A stretch of 64,000 nucleotides of DNA from Diphasiastrum complanatum. Lineage: Eukaryota; Streptophyta; Lycopodiopsida; Lycopodiales; Lycopodiaceae. Shown one piece after another: positions 10,564 through 21,705 of the stretch; the first letter of the stretch is position 1, and each line of letters begins with the position of its first letter. Under the pieces are notes generated by a model that saw only the letters and a program-made list of their open reading frames with translations, ran no database searches and was not told where the DNA came from. The stretch covers positions 46,764,998 through 46,828,997 of the forward strand of contig CM055102.1 of the NCBI GenBank assembly GCA_029204225.1, written 5' to 3'. A program made the translations under genes and the position numbers.

Positions 10564-10636
10564 GCAGACACAAGGGTCCAGACCGGGCGCTACCATTTCG
10601 CGTCCTCGCTCGGCGCCCGGGCGCGCCCACCTGAAA
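10446..10636. repeat. Right terminal region of hAT copy 2, palindrome-rich
   Basis: Contains a perfect 14-bp palindrome ggtaccgcggtacc (10446-10459), a 21-base inverted repeat with 10-bp arms around ggtaccggga (10473-10493), a TA microsatellite (about 10512-10562) and a GC-rich outer block ending in cccacctgaaa. The outermost bases read inward as CAGGTGGGCGC, which fits the CAGG-type ends of many hAT elements. It mirrors the left end at 4279-4440. Confidence 0.55.
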
Positions 10637-11630
10637 CCAGCCAAATCATTTTAGGAAGCTTGGAGTGAAAAGACAGACGATACTCACAAGAACTCCCAGT
10701 AGTCAGTAGCACCTTTGTACGACTTTTACCCATGTGGTGGAGCCCTTTGCAAATTCCAAATATGTGACTTTAAGCAGATGGAGTGAACGTTGTGCAGGCC
10801 TTTCCCTTTCAGAAGACTTGAACTGACCTCATTTTCATTTGTTAGATTTCCTTTGTGTACATTTTAGATCGGACACATGCAACATTGAGGTCTATTAGTC
10901 ATATGTAACATTTTTGAGACTTCCGTTCAATCTTTTAAAATGAATGTTTTGGTGGTAGTAAATTGTCTCTGAGGCAGGGATCGATATATTTAGCCCCTGA
11001 GCGTGCGTCCTTCCTTGTCTGTCTGGGAAGTACCGTTGTTTGATAACAAGCAACAACAAGCAAGAAGAGGTAAAGAGACAGTCTTCAATCAAGGAGGACA
11101 TGGCAACTGACCTTTGGAAGCCAATGGAGTGCCAATGAAGCTGCTTCTGGTGTCTCCTCACCTTGCAGCAGGAAGGGTCTAGACTCTTCCTGTTGAAACC
11201 TTCTAGAAAGAACTGAGTATAGAGTCCACCTCCCAGCCATTTTTTTATAGACATACCTAAATTTCACCTGATAAACTTAAATATGACCGCTCTATAGAAT
11301 GGCTTAAATGACTCAAATCGGACTTTTAAGTAATTATGGTATTTAAGAGGTCGAACATTTTTTTAAGATGTCACTGAAGTGACAGCCTCACCATGACGTA
11401 ACCAGCAAGTGACATGCCTGGAACTGTGCATAAAAAAGGCTCATTTTAGTCCGAAGCATTTTATTTGCTGGCAATATGTTGTTTTTTCAGGTGCACATGT
11501 CTCTGCAAGTGACTTGACTTTGGTGTTGACTTTCTTTTGGTCTCAGCAGCATCAGATCTGGGGAAACAGATGTTTTATACTATATTGGGAGGTAGGTTGA
11601 TGAGATGATAATCTTCTGGTTGGTCTTCAG
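10637..11630. other. Probable intron sequence upstream of host exon
   Basis: No coding similarity or repeat recognised. The polypyrimidine stretch ending tggtcttcag at 11630 is the acceptor of the host exon at 11631. The preceding intron probably extends leftward through or beyond the hAT elements, since no earlier exon of the host gene is visible. Confidence 0.4.
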
Positions 11631-11952
11631 GTGCTCAACCACAGCAGAATTGTCACCATATCAACCTCAACAAGATAAGTGGCAAAGAATGCGCATCATC
11701 ATTGGAGCCCCGCTTAAGCAAAATGTTCCACTGCAGGCCAATTCAGGTCCAGTGGCACCCGATGCTGCCATGAGCATCTTTCAAGCTGATGTAATTGCTG
11801 AAGAAGCCAAACTGGAAGGTGATGGAGAACATTCTTGTAGTCCTATAGTAGAAGGGCTTACTGAGGTCATTATACACTGCAGCACAGATTTTATGAAATC
11901 ATCTAAAAAGGTTTCCATAACGCTTCGTCGAGTACGGCTACTGGGACTAGAG
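11631..11952 (+). CDS. Host gene exon a: P-loop GTPase-like plant protein (upstream of Walker A)
   Basis: Open exon of 322 bp between a tcttcag acceptor and a gtgtga donor. Its first base completes a codon, then 107 codons follow. The product includes KWQRMRIIIGAP and GPVAPDAAMS and ends RRVRLLGLE. I recognise this pattern from a conserved plant protein family annotated as alpha/beta-hydrolase (lipase class 3-like) with a GTP-binding region; that assignment is from memory and was not searched. The final GLE begins the Walker A motif completed in the next exon. Earlier exons, including any lipase-like domain, are not in the window. No stops or frameshifts are present and splice signals are intact, so this is probably a living gene. 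Confidence 0.75.
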
Positions 11953-12090
11953 GTGTGAGCACATTAAGAATATTCTTTTTTGTGTGAACATTGTACAATT
12001 GAAATTCTTTTGACTGAACATTGTACAATTGAAATTCTTTTGACAAGTTTCAAGATACTAGCTCTCTTGATTTGTACATCACATCTTCAG

Positions 12091-12237
12091 GGTGCTGGCA
12101 AAACGTCACTGTTTCATGCACTTTTGGGAAAAGGTGGATCAACAGCCAATGGTGGTGGTATCTTTCCAGACATGGAGTGGAATGAAGGGGTGGTGAGTGG
12201 TGTTGGTTATATTGATGCAGCTGGAGTGAATCTTCAG
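12091..12237 (+). CDS. Host gene exon b: Walker A and G3 region
   Basis: A 147-bp exon (49 codons) between acatcttcag and gtgtat. It begins GAGKTSLFHALLG, which with the preceding exon's GLE gives the P-loop G-x4-G-K-T. It ends with DAAGVNLQ, in which DAAG fits the DxxG (G3) motif of GTPases. The frame joins both neighbouring exons at codon boundaries. Binding and hydrolysis of GTP is inferred from these motifs. It is followed by the exceptionally long intron 12238-27674. Confidence 0.8.
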
Positions 12238-13599
12238 GTGTATAGCTGACATTGCACACCAATTCATTCATGCAGAGTGATGCTTAATTTGACACAGTAA
12301 AAAAGGGAAACCATCTACATTTGATTTTAAATTAGAAGTTGAACTGAATGAAACAAGCTGTATCTTGTGCGATCCATATCCTTCTGCTAAAACTCGAATG
12401 CTTGCTGATTGTTTGCAGACTGGCTTTTTGTGTCTAAAGTACGTGCAAAGTGTGAATGCTGTTCAGTTGAAATAAATGTCTGACAAATTTTTCATGCACT
12501 TTATCAAATCAGAGAAAGTAAGATTCACTAAGACATTCTTGCATGAACTTACGCCAGCATTGGTACATTGGGTGTTAGTATTGACAAAATTGTCTTCTGT
12601 CTACTGGTGAAGTAGATGAGCTTGTATATATCTTCCTTGCTTCGGATGTTGTCATTTTCATTCCATCTGTTCGAGGATACCGGACTTCTGTTCTGATATG
12701 AACCTAATCACAGATATTGGTATCAATGACGGCATAGAACGCTAAATAGCATTCAAAAAGCAATCTCCAACTGAGAAAACGTGATGAAAAATGTTGGATG
12801 CCGATAGCCTAGGCAAATCTCCAGAAAAGATAGAAACTCCCTACAATAAGGTCAGAACACTAAAACTCTTAATCTGAGAAATGGTAAATCCTTGGTCCCT
12901 ATTTTTACTAAAATGTAAAGACTCTAGAAGGTTCTAAATGCAACCTCCTGTAGGGTTCCACATTAGGGCATCTAGCCTTATCTACCAAAATAGTCCTATC
13001 TAAATAGAAGCGGTTAAAAAATATCAATTTAGGCTTGTAAAAACAATCATGTGACCCTAGTAAGTTGCGGGTACTCATATGACCTAATAGAGAAATATGG
13101 TCTATGCAATTCATGTCCATAACACTCCCTTTGTAAAACATGGCCCTCAATGTGGGTTTTAACATTTTCAACTACTAGAGCTATTTTTGTGCCGTCGTTT
13201 GTGATTCTCTTTGTTTATATTTTCGTGCTAGTGGTTTCAATTCAATAGCCGAATCCCCTATAGGTGCCAAAAAAACTGCTTATGGTGCCATGAAGCTTTG
13301 TGCTTCATATTTTTTGCACACAAAATTCTATCTCATGCTAGTAGTTGGTAATAAAAAGTGTAGGTGGAGCATCATGTGTGTCAACAATATGAAAGATCGG
13401 AGATATCTGGAGCAAGGATGAGAGCATCAAGAGCATCGGCAACATGATTGACAACAATAGAAGGATCATGAATAGTAAGAGGAACATCAAAAACAACATC
13501 AAGAACATCAACAACCACAAGTACATCAAAACTAGTATGAGTAGTAGCATGATCTTGAAGAACGCAAGTCGCTTGTGTAATAATGGGTGTGCACAAAGA
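12238..13599. other. Intron start, no recognised element
   Basis: AT-rich sequence without a convincing reading frame. No LTR boundaries, terminal repeats or gene similarity were seen. It probably contains old degraded repeats. Confidence 0.4.
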
Positions 13600-13754
13600 C
13601 ATCCAGAAGACTCAAACGTAACTTCATCATCAAGAGGACGACCATCCCATTGGACAAGAAACTGAACAAGTTTGTGACGCCGACATAGTGAGACCCTAAC
13701 TTGCAAAATGGCATTAGGTAGAAATGGACTCAGAGCTAGTAGAAATAGTATCAA
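13600..13754 (-). pseudogene. Ty3 retrotransposon tail fragment (chromodomain-like)
   Basis: About 50 codons on the minus strand include HKLVQFLVQWDGRPLDDEV, which resembles the segment after integrase in plant Ty3 polyproteins (LVQWxGxPxxxATWE). After this the frame becomes simple-sequence. No LTRs are seen nearby. Short, old fragment. Confidence 0.55.
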
Positions 13755-14150
13755 TAGCCGATTTGTAGGCTATTGGGTCCCACAATCCCTAAATTGGACC
13801 ACTTGGACTTCTTTAGGTGGTCCCACTATCTTCTAGATCCTAGGACAAACATTTGACAAGTACAATTCTCAATGCATTTAAAATGTCCATGTCTACAAAA
13901 GTATTTGATGTTCTCCTATCATTAGGCAAACACTTAAGCTAGTTGCTTGATATCCTTGTACTGGGGCACATGGCGCTTGTCGTCCATGCAATGAGTAGCC
14001 AATCCATGTAGGGTAATGGCTTACATGAACTGCCACCCCCATACTCCGTTGTGCCTAAGTGGTCCTCTAGTCTACTCCGGCCTCCACCCTAGTCACCACC
14101 TACTGGCCCTCACAGGACATGGTCAATAGCCTGTCAAATCTACGTGCCTC

Positions 14151-14565
14151 TGTTAGAGTTAATGTTCACATTAGTACCCCTAATGTTGTCATCTAGGTTA
14201 ATTAGGATTATTGGGCCATGCCTGTGTGCTAATCCTAGGGGCCCTTACCTATATTTAGTGAAGTTAAGTTAGAATTTAGCTAGTCTCAAGGTTGTGATTC
14301 TAGTGCTTGTTTAGGAGCTCAATTTATGCTATAAATAGGTGTTGGTGCTTTTACCATGTATAGGGACATTAATTAGGCATTTGCTTTTAGATTACTTTTG
14401 CTTTTGGCCTAGACTTTGCAAAGCCTATAAGTGTGTAGTGCGCCCTAGCTCATTTGCAATGGGACATAGTTTGGACTTTCTCATCACTTGTGTTCTCTCT
14501 CATGTGTGTGGCTATTGTTTCATCACATCTTGGGTCACTTATATGAGCAAGTTTGTTTTCTAACA
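14151..14565 (+). repeat. 5' LTR of LARD-like element
   Basis: Starts TGTTAGAG and ends TTCTAACA, giving the short TG...CA inverted ends of an LTR. A TATA-type tataaata lies at 14330-14337. Confidence 0.75.
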
Positions 14566-14577
14566 TGGTATTAGAGT
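14566..14577 (+). promoter_or_regulatory. Primer binding site of LARD-like element
   Basis: tggtattagagt directly follows the LTR and differs by little from the plant initiator Met-tRNA complement tggtatcagagc. Confidence 0.65.
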
Positions 14578-16271
14578 GTGGTTTAAGATTCGAGAGAACA
14601 AGGAGGTACTCAATGAACGGAATCAATTCACAATGGATTGATTTGGCCATCATCTTCAAAGGAGAAAAGCAAGTGTAGGTGGTGTCCCTAGCCAGCTCTC
14701 AAGTTTGATCTTCATCTACAACGGTGGTAGCTTTGTGAGAAGATTAGTGCTACAAGGAGAAGAGCTGAGCTACAAGGGGAGATTATAACATCTGGCTGGC
14801 TGCTGTTGACCTGTTCACTGGATCAGAATAGGACCTGATCGCATTTATCTCAATCAAGAGGATGATGGTAGAATTCACATATCTACCAAAAATCCAAGTG
14901 GATGATGGAGAGTTGCCAAGGCTTGAGGAGGAGTCTTTTTAACTCATGGTTCCAAGGAGATTTTCAAGAGACAAGGCCGAGTCTTTGTGGCTCACAAATC
15001 ATGGAAAAGAGGAGCACTTTTCAGGTGGCATCTACTCCAACACATCCTCTTTTGCTTCTCTTCTATCATTTGATGTACCATCTTGCTTTTATGAGATTTC
15101 TACATCTCAAAGTTCAAGTGAGGCAATGTGACTGATCGCTGGATGCCTGCTAGTTCACTGACTTGTTTTTGAATCGCAGGGTTGGACAGATCTGTTGGAG
15201 ATTGCAGATCACAGGTGTTGGAGATAGATCGCTGGTTGGCTGCCTATTGGATCGATGCCTAACCAGATCTGTTCGCTGGAATCAGATCAGACCTGATCGC
15301 TGTCTATAGATCAAGCCTCATCACTGTCTATAGCTGGATCGGACGTACAAAACTGTTCGCTGCTACAGGTCAGATCGCTGGCTGTCTGTTGACTAGATCG
15401 CCGCTACAGTATTGATCGCTAGAATCAGATAGCTGTCTACTGGAAAACAGATTGCTATCGCTGACTGACAAGGTAGGTCACTGGAAAGAGAACAGGTTTG
15501 ATCGCTGGAAAACAACATGAGTGCAACATCGTGAAGAAGCAAGGAACACTAGCCAGGGCCCAGGAATTGCATGTTTGAGACAGGTTGCTACTAATCAGAA
15601 CACTATTGGCGAATCGCTACAGTTGTCGATTACTATTGGACGTAATTGGTATACATGCAAGGAAGCATGGACATGCACAAATTGCTAGGATGCAATGGCT
15701 GTGTCCTGTTGTGGCAGACCACTAAGGTTTTGGAAGGACAAGAACCTTGATGCATGCTGAAGAAAGTCTTAGGAGTCAAGACCAACAATACAACTAGGAG
15801 TTGTTTGCAATCAGGTGCAAGGTGAAGATAGGATCCACAAGAGTAATCAGAACAGTTTCGTCACAAAGTGGAAGGGTCAACTCACAGGAAAAGGAAAATT
15901 ACATGAAACAAGAGAAGGCGAGGGAGATGGTAGGGGAAGACAATCAATGATCATGGTGTAGTTGAAGCTACAAAAGCGGCTACCAACCAACATACTGAAG
16001 GAATATCAACTTCAGAAGTTCTAAGATTTGACAGTAACTTGGTTATGTTGTAGAAACTTTCTTGTCTATCTGAACTAGTATCACTTGAGATTTATGATTA
16101 ATTGAAGTGATTGTTTGTTGTGGTTGTCAAGTAATTCCTGGATACCATCCAAGTCATAGTTGATTGTTCATGTGGTGGTACCAAGTGAGATCAATTCTTC
16201 TAGGAAGATCTGTTTTGGGTTGGAGAAAAGTTGTTTCTTCAAGTTCTTGAATCTATCCAAGTTCATGTTCT

Positions 16272-16613
16272 GTCATGTGGGTGCTAATTCTAGGGGCCCT
16301 TACCTATATTTAGTAAAGTTAAGTTAGAATTTAGCTAGTCTCAAGGTTGAGATTCTAGTGCTTGTTTAGCAGCACAATTTATGCTATAAATAGGTGTTGG
16401 TGCTTTTACCATATATAGGGACGTTAAATAGGCAATTGCTTTGAGATTGCTTTTGCTTTTGGCATAGACCAAAGCCTATAAGTGTGTAGTGCGCCCTAGC
16501 TCATTTGCAATAGAACATAGTTTGGAGTTTCTCATCACTTGTGTTCTCTCTCATGTGTTTGGCTATTGTTTCATCACAATAGGAATCTTGTCTTGGGTTA
16601 CTTGTATGAGCAA
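16272..16613 (+). repeat. 3' LTR of LARD-like element (partial)
   Basis: Matches the 5' LTR from its tgctaat...ggggccc segment through tatgagcaa. It lacks about 75 bases at its start and the last bases of the LTR. Confidence 0.65.
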
Positions 16614-17145
16614 ATAGCCTTGTTGAGTGGCTGGTGGTGTACATGTACCCATCGAGTCACCTATAGTGACACATTCAATGGCCTATAATATCATCGAGTG
16701 TCTAGACTAGTGTAAGTCTTGCCCGCTGTTGGCGGTCACCTACTCACCTATAGCAGCCTGTGCCTCACCACTGGCAGTCACTTGACCCACTTGGTCACTA
16801 GTCCTTCCGGGAAATGTTAGGGCCACGACTGGGCCTAACATGATGAAAGCTCAAAAAGATCATCATGGACCACAGGATAATGCAAATGGATTATGCAGCA
16901 GAGGTTCATTTGAATGAGGTCGAGGATCAAAACATCTCAAGATCTGCTTATACAAGATATTCCAAATTGGATAGAGGAACATTTGGAGTCTTAACAAGGC
17001 ATGTGCAAATGAGACGCACACACACAAAAGCTACACAGTCAGAACAATTCGTTCATAGGATATTGCAAACAAGCATATACGCCAAGCTCAAGAATGTCAT
17101 GGGCCACAAAACATTCGCATGTGCAAATGACACACACAAAGGAGT
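16614..17145. other. Intron sequence, no recognised element
   Basis: Some short open frames but no recognisable protein or repeat structure. Possibly the degraded edge of a retroelement. Confidence 0.3.
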
Positions 17146-17240
17146 CTAATAACCTGTATTAGGTACATCATCCAACCGAATTTGAATGTGAGGATACCTT
17201 GTTCTAAGATCAATCTCAATAAACTTTAGCTCCACCAATG
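17146..17240 (-). pseudogene. Ty3 reverse transcriptase scrap
   Basis: The minus-strand translation KFIEIDLRTRYPHIQIR matches the catalytic palm start of Ty3 RT (KFSKIDLRSGYHQIRI). Only about 30 codons survive. Confidence 0.6.
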
Positions 17241-17739
17241 GATGAGTCACATGCAAATCAGCGTGGCCCACGTATATGCCTAGTTCAGGCAATACCACAA
17301 CTTTATTCCATAACAAGCTCATAGTCTTCTCAAAGCTAATGCACATAATAGTCTACTACAACAGATTAAGATGCTTGATGGATTTAGCCATGCTTTTCCT
17401 ATCACAAATAATGCAAGGCACTATGGATTCATTTTCATTCCAAAGACTACTTTATGATGCTTCAGCATGTAAGTTTGGCTTAGATGTATCAAGCATGGTC
17501 GCTTCAGCACTTAGTGCTTATGGCGCAAGGATGGTCTTCGTGGGTCCACAACACGAACCATAATCTACTAGGAATGCTACAGCGACTAGTTCAAGTGTTC
17601 CACCTTAACACGTGCAAGGTCATTTGTCTATGTTGGAAAAGTCCTTGACTAATGTCCAGGGTATGCTGTAGATGTTGGTTAGTAATGTGCTGATTCCATA
17701 TTAGTTTCTAGCTGTAGGGCCTTCCCATGTATAGCCTAC

Positions 17740-17854
17740 CTTAGAGTATTCCTTTCCTTATCCATTATTCCATGTGTCGGATGATAAGGATATTAAACCG
17801 CCAAAGTATGCGGGCATAGTTCAACGATGTACTACTAACTTTGTAGAGTAGTCG
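17740..17854 (+). pseudogene. Outer Ty3 element, 5' piece of gag interrupted by insertion
   Basis: A short frame with DIKPPKYAG and TTNFVE ends at the insertion point of the inner Ty3 element. It resumes at 22097 as WFDK-ENYFELHEI, a normal Ty3 gag sequence. The flanks share the five-base target site agtcg/agtgg. Confidence 0.5.
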
Positions 17855-18306
17855 TGTTAGGGACTCAACTCCCTCCCTTGGGTCCCAAACCCCAACTTGA
17901 AAGAACATCGATTGGGCCTGTTAACTTGACCAGTGACTCGTGGACCTGCATGGTTGCCACTTGTGTTGATCTAGGATGTGTGCTTGGCTCGGAGACTCCT
18001 ACCTTGGAGGTATACAAGGGAGGAGGCCTCATTAACCATTGATTTTATCTACCTAGGAGAAGGTGGCTGGTGAGCGCTTGTGCACAGCCAGGATGTGAAA
18101 TAGCTAGGGGTGGGAGATGGCTGATGGCTCTAGCAGTGGTATGGGACGCTGTTAGGGTTGGAGGTCGGATCTTGCTTGTTACAGGTCACAGGCCAAGGCA
18201 CAAAGGGTGGATCTGGATTGGATCCTACAGCGGGGTGGATCGTGTGACGCTCGGTTCCTTGTGGGTAACCAGTACCTGGCGGTTTGCAGTAAATTAGGAC
18301 GTAACA
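17855..18306 (+). repeat. 5' LTR of nested Ty3 element
   Basis: Starts TGTTAGGGACTC and ends gacgtaaca. The inverted TGTTA/TAACA ends and the primer site after it define the limits. Most of its length matches the 3' LTR closely. Confidence 0.8.
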
Positions 18307-18308
18307 TT

Positions 18309-18320
18309 TGGTATTAGAGC
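18309..18320 (+). promoter_or_regulatory. Primer binding site of nested Ty3 element
   Basis: tggtattagagc begins two bases after the LTR. It matches the initiator Met-tRNA type site with one change. Confidence 0.7.
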
Positions 18321-18578
18321 CACCGTATTCGGCGTACAGGATGATCGATCCGATGAAGGCAAACTATAAGTAACAATTTGATTTTTGTTTAGCTAATTAG
18401 GTCCGGATTTGGCTTTTCCCTGATTTATCTTGGTTTTTGCAGATTTTAGTTGTTTTTTATTTGTAAAAAAAGAGAGGAAAAGGGCGCACTGTCCAACAAC
18501 AAATTGTCGATATGCAAGCAAGACATACAAAGGATCATCAGGAATTGAGGGAGCTAATGCAGTTAAGGCAACCAGCCC

Positions 18579-18935
18579 TTGTTTACACCTGAAATCTTCA
18601 TGGGGGTAAAGAAAGACAGAGTCCCTGAAGTGGTCACGTCATGGATTGATCAATGGAATTCGCATTTTTCCATGCACGATTCTTCCGACAAGAATAAGAT
18701 CAGCCTGGCTATCATGTATTTGCGAGGTAAAGCTTTTACTTGGTGGCAGGACTCGAGGGAAAAGCCTGAAGCACCTAAGATGTGGGAAGATTTTTATAAG
18801 GCCTTTAAGGTGGCCTTCCTTTCCATCCTTGATGACTTTGACTTCTATCGGCAATATGTGATGCTACAATTGGGGAACCAGCCCCTTGATCAGTCTTACA
18901 AGAATTTCAAGAGGTATATTCTTCTTTGCCACTAG
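18579..18935 (+). pseudogene. Ty3 gag fragment
   Basis: An open stretch with YLRGKAFTWWQD and MWEDFYKAFKVAF fits the Ty3 retrotransposon gag (capsid) domain. It ends at a stop near 18933. The CCHC zinc knuckle that should follow is absent; the sequence runs directly into protease. The 5' part lacks a proper start: MQARHTKDHQELREL is in another frame upstream. Confidence 0.7.
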
Positions 18936-19032
18936 AGTAGATCCTCTTTTGGTAAAATTGCATTTTATTCTAGGTTTGCCTAGAGATTATTAGCTAGAGG
19001 TTAGGAGGAACCAACCTCTTACCCTCAATGAT

Positions 19033-19482
19033 GTGGTTTGCTTTAATATGGCAATTTTTGGTCATGACCTCATTCGGATGAAGGGGGTGGTTGCGGTTTT
19101 ATGTGATGATGGTTCTACACACAACTTTATTAACTCTAATTTGTTGGAGAAGTTAAAGGTGGAAACAAAGCAAAGTGACCACCGCTACATTGTAAAGTTG
19201 GCTACAGGAGCTGAAAGCCAAGTATGGGACCGGATAGTCCCTCATCTGCCTATTCAAATATAAGCCGATTAGGATAATTTAGACTTTCATATTATGAATC
19301 TAGATAAAGTAGGTGTTATACTTGGTAAGGAGTGGTTCTATGGGAGGAATGAGTCGTTAAAGAAAAACTATGTAACGCACAGTTTGCCGTTCTTGCATAA
19401 CGGCTCACTCATTGAATTGAATGGAATGTGGATATTTCTTCTCCTTATATGCTTTCTGCTTCAGAATTGGTTGAATGCATGA
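19033..19482 (+). pseudogene. Ty3 aspartic protease fragment
   Basis: Contains CDDGSTHNFI, the active-site pattern of Ty3 aspartic proteases (normally DSGSTHNFI), here with Asp in place of Ser. Further conserved sequence follows to VILGKEWF. Stops at about 19261 and 19480 break it. Confidence 0.7.
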
Positions 19483-19735
19483 ATGTTGTGAATTGTGATT
19501 CATATATGTGGTTGTTGAAGGATTTCACTTATCATGAGGAATGCAATTTAAGTTATAACATGCAACTTGCATTAATATCTAATAACCTAAAAGAAGAAAA
19601 TTCGTCGGAAGGTGAAACCTTTAGGAGACTTAGACAAGAATTTAAGATGTTTTCCCAGAACAGCTTCAGGGTCTTCCCCCCTCTAGGGGCGTTGACCATG
19701 GTATAAAACTCCTTCCCGGTAGCTCGCCTGTATCT

Positions 19736-20330
19736 TTGTTTTCCTACAAGATAAGTACCACTGAAGAGGATGAAGTTTATAGACAACGCAAAATTACCTT
19801 AAGTTGGGCCATGTATGGCCTACCTAGTAAGTCCCCTTGGGGGGCCCCAATAATTTTAGTTGATAAAAAAGACGGAGGTACTTGTCTGTGTGTAGACTTC
19901 AAAAAGCTAAATAAATTAACGATTAACAACCGTTACCCCTTACCTCGAATGGATGAACTGGTTGATCAATTACATGGTGCAAAGTACTTCACCAAAATCG
20001 ATTTGAGATCAAGGTATCATCATATTCGAATTAAAAGTGAGGATGTGGAAAAAACTAGGTTGAGGACTAGGTATGGCCATTATGAATTTTTGGTTTTACC
20101 ATTTGGCTTACAAATGCTCCTACGACTTTCCAGCAGATGATGAACGATTTTTTTTGTCCATATATGGGAAAGTTCGTCATAGTTTACCTGGATGATGTTC
20201 CCATCTATAGTAAAACCTTAGAGGAGCATCTCAGGTTTGTCTTAAAGTTACTTAGACAGGAGAAGCTCTTTGCCAAGGAATCCAAATGTGTCTTTTTTGA
20301 GATCCAATCTGAGTTATATCTGTCCTTAGG
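19736..20330 (+). pseudogene. Ty3 reverse transcriptase fragment
   Basis: Two overlapping frames cover the fingers and palm: [43 protein letters not shown], then MMNDFF and the catalytic VYLDD near 20180. A frameshift lies at about 20115. After SKCVFFEI the sequence departs; the RNase H domain is essentially missing. Confidence 0.8.
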
Positions 20331-20457
20331 AGATTTCTGTAAGACCGATATGGATTTCAGTTGTATCTGGCTATGGCAGGTACTTCTAGATCTAGTGGTG
20401 ACCTTGGAATGCAAGATTCCAAGATTTCTCCTCAGGACAAGATTTTAAGGGACTGAC

Positions 20458-21153
20458 CTAATAAAAAGGACCTTTTATTGGCCAAATCTAAAAGGTCAAC
20501 TGAAGGCATACATTCGCAAATGTGGACAGTGCCAGGTAAATAAAGCTAAAAGACTTAAGGCAATTGGTTTGTTAATTCCTTTGGAAATTCTCGAAAGAAA
20601 ATGGAAAAGTATTTCCATGGATTTTGTGGTTGCGCTAGCTCGGATGGGGAAGCAAAGTGATGCTATTTGGACTATAGTTGACAGACTAACCAAAATGGCG
20701 CAATTCCTTCTAACTAGGTAGTCTGTCAAAGGTTTGCTTGGTTTGCCGAATGATATTGTTAGTGATTGGGATTCTAAGTTCATTGGCAAAATTTGGCAAG
20801 CGGTATTTGAGACATTGGAGACCACCCTAAGTCTAGGGTCTATAGATCATCCTGAATCGGATGGCCGGACTGAAAGGACGAACTAGTCTATGGAAGATAT
20901 GCTTCGTGCATATGTTTCCAAGAGATAGTCGAATTGGGAAAGGTACCTTCCAATGATTGAGTTTGCGTATAACAGCGCAAAGCATTCTCCGACGGGTTTT
21001 AGTCTATTCACTCTGATGTACGGTTTTCAGCCTAGAGCTCCAATCTCTGTTGGCCTCAGAAGCCTCAAGGTTAAAGCATCAATTGATTTCTTGCCTGATA
21101 TGCAAGAAATGCTACTTGTTGCTCTCAATAATGCAAAAACAGCTCAGGATTGA
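20458..21153 (+). pseudogene. Ty3 integrase fragment
   Basis: Begins in the zinc-binding region (CGQCQVNKAKR), then SMDFVVAL with the first catalytic Asp, IVDRLTKMAQF, SDWDSKF with the second, and HPESDGRTERTN carrying the third (Glu). The end is IEFAYNSAKHSPTGFSLF. Several in-frame stops (around 20718, 20884 and 20926). Non-functional. Confidence 0.75.
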
Positions 21154-21705
21154 GCCAAATTTTACGCTAGTCAAAAGTGACAACCTGGGGTCTTGAATTG
21201 ATTTTACAGGATAAGCTAGTTCAGCTTGGGACATGACATCCTTTGTACCTTCTGAACCTCCGACCATTGTTGATGTACTTCAACGTGGACTCAGAAACCG
21301 GCAGGTAACTTAGTATAGCAGCTCACTTACTTGTTACAAGCTTTACCAAGATCTTTTCAGACAACTAAGGTACGCCTACCGATAGATCAAGCACACCAAC
21401 TCCAAATCCATCGGAACAGAATCAACTACAATATCCCCAATGAGAGAATGTATGGTGTTCAATCTGTACCTAGAACCATACAATGAATGAGTGTCTAGTT
21501 TTGAAGTGCATCTGACACAGAGGTTTTCTCACCTGTGCAATGCATCGTCGCATGAAAGACATTTTGCCCATTCAACCCTCAGATTATACAGCAAAAGAAA
21601 AATCAGTATCAGACCCCTTATCCTTACCATCAGGGAGCACCGAATGCGGCACCACGGTATGGCATGCCAAATAACCAACAACGCATGGCCTTACTTGCAC
21701 CACTA

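Larger units (their letters stand above)
4279..10636 (-). mobile_element. hAT/DUF659 DNA transposon, copy 2 (both ends present)
   Basis: The element is about 6.36 kb. Both ends carry the same layout read from outside inward: a GC-rich block with cgcccgg, a TA microsatellite, the word catag, then clustered GGTACC palindromes (4279-4440 and, inverted, 10446-10636). Inside are tandem subterminal repeats (4532-4705), a plus-strand ORF2 (4934-5212) and a minus-strand spliced transposase gene (10137-5799). The six bases ccagcc occur at both outer edges (4273-4278 and 10637-10642) and may be the target duplication, although hAT elements normally give 8 bp. The left edge lies inside copy 1's transposase, so copy 2 appears inserted into copy 1, whose remaining part is then missing on the right side. 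Confidence 0.7.
14151..16613 (+). mobile_element. LARD-like LTR retroelement without gag or pol
   Basis: Two related LTRs (14151-14565 and partial 16272-16613) flank 1.7 kb that contains no gag, protease, reverse transcriptase or integrase motif. The internal region carries one repeated open stretch (about 14845-15128, LMVPRRFSRDKAESLW) that also occurs on the minus strand at about 31445-31735. After that, GATCGCTGG-type words are repeated through about 15130-15500. The element is non-autonomous. Which partner would mobilise it cannot be told; the primer site is of the initiator Met type used by many copia and Ty3 elements. Confidence 0.6.

Noticed and set aside
10895-11267. Minus-strand frames of 119 and 60 codons
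   Set aside because: No recognisable motif, and they overlap probable intron sequence of the host gene.
11409-11600. Possible extra host exon after a ttttttcag at about 11490
   Set aside because: The frame after it does not join the next exon and shows no conserved residues.
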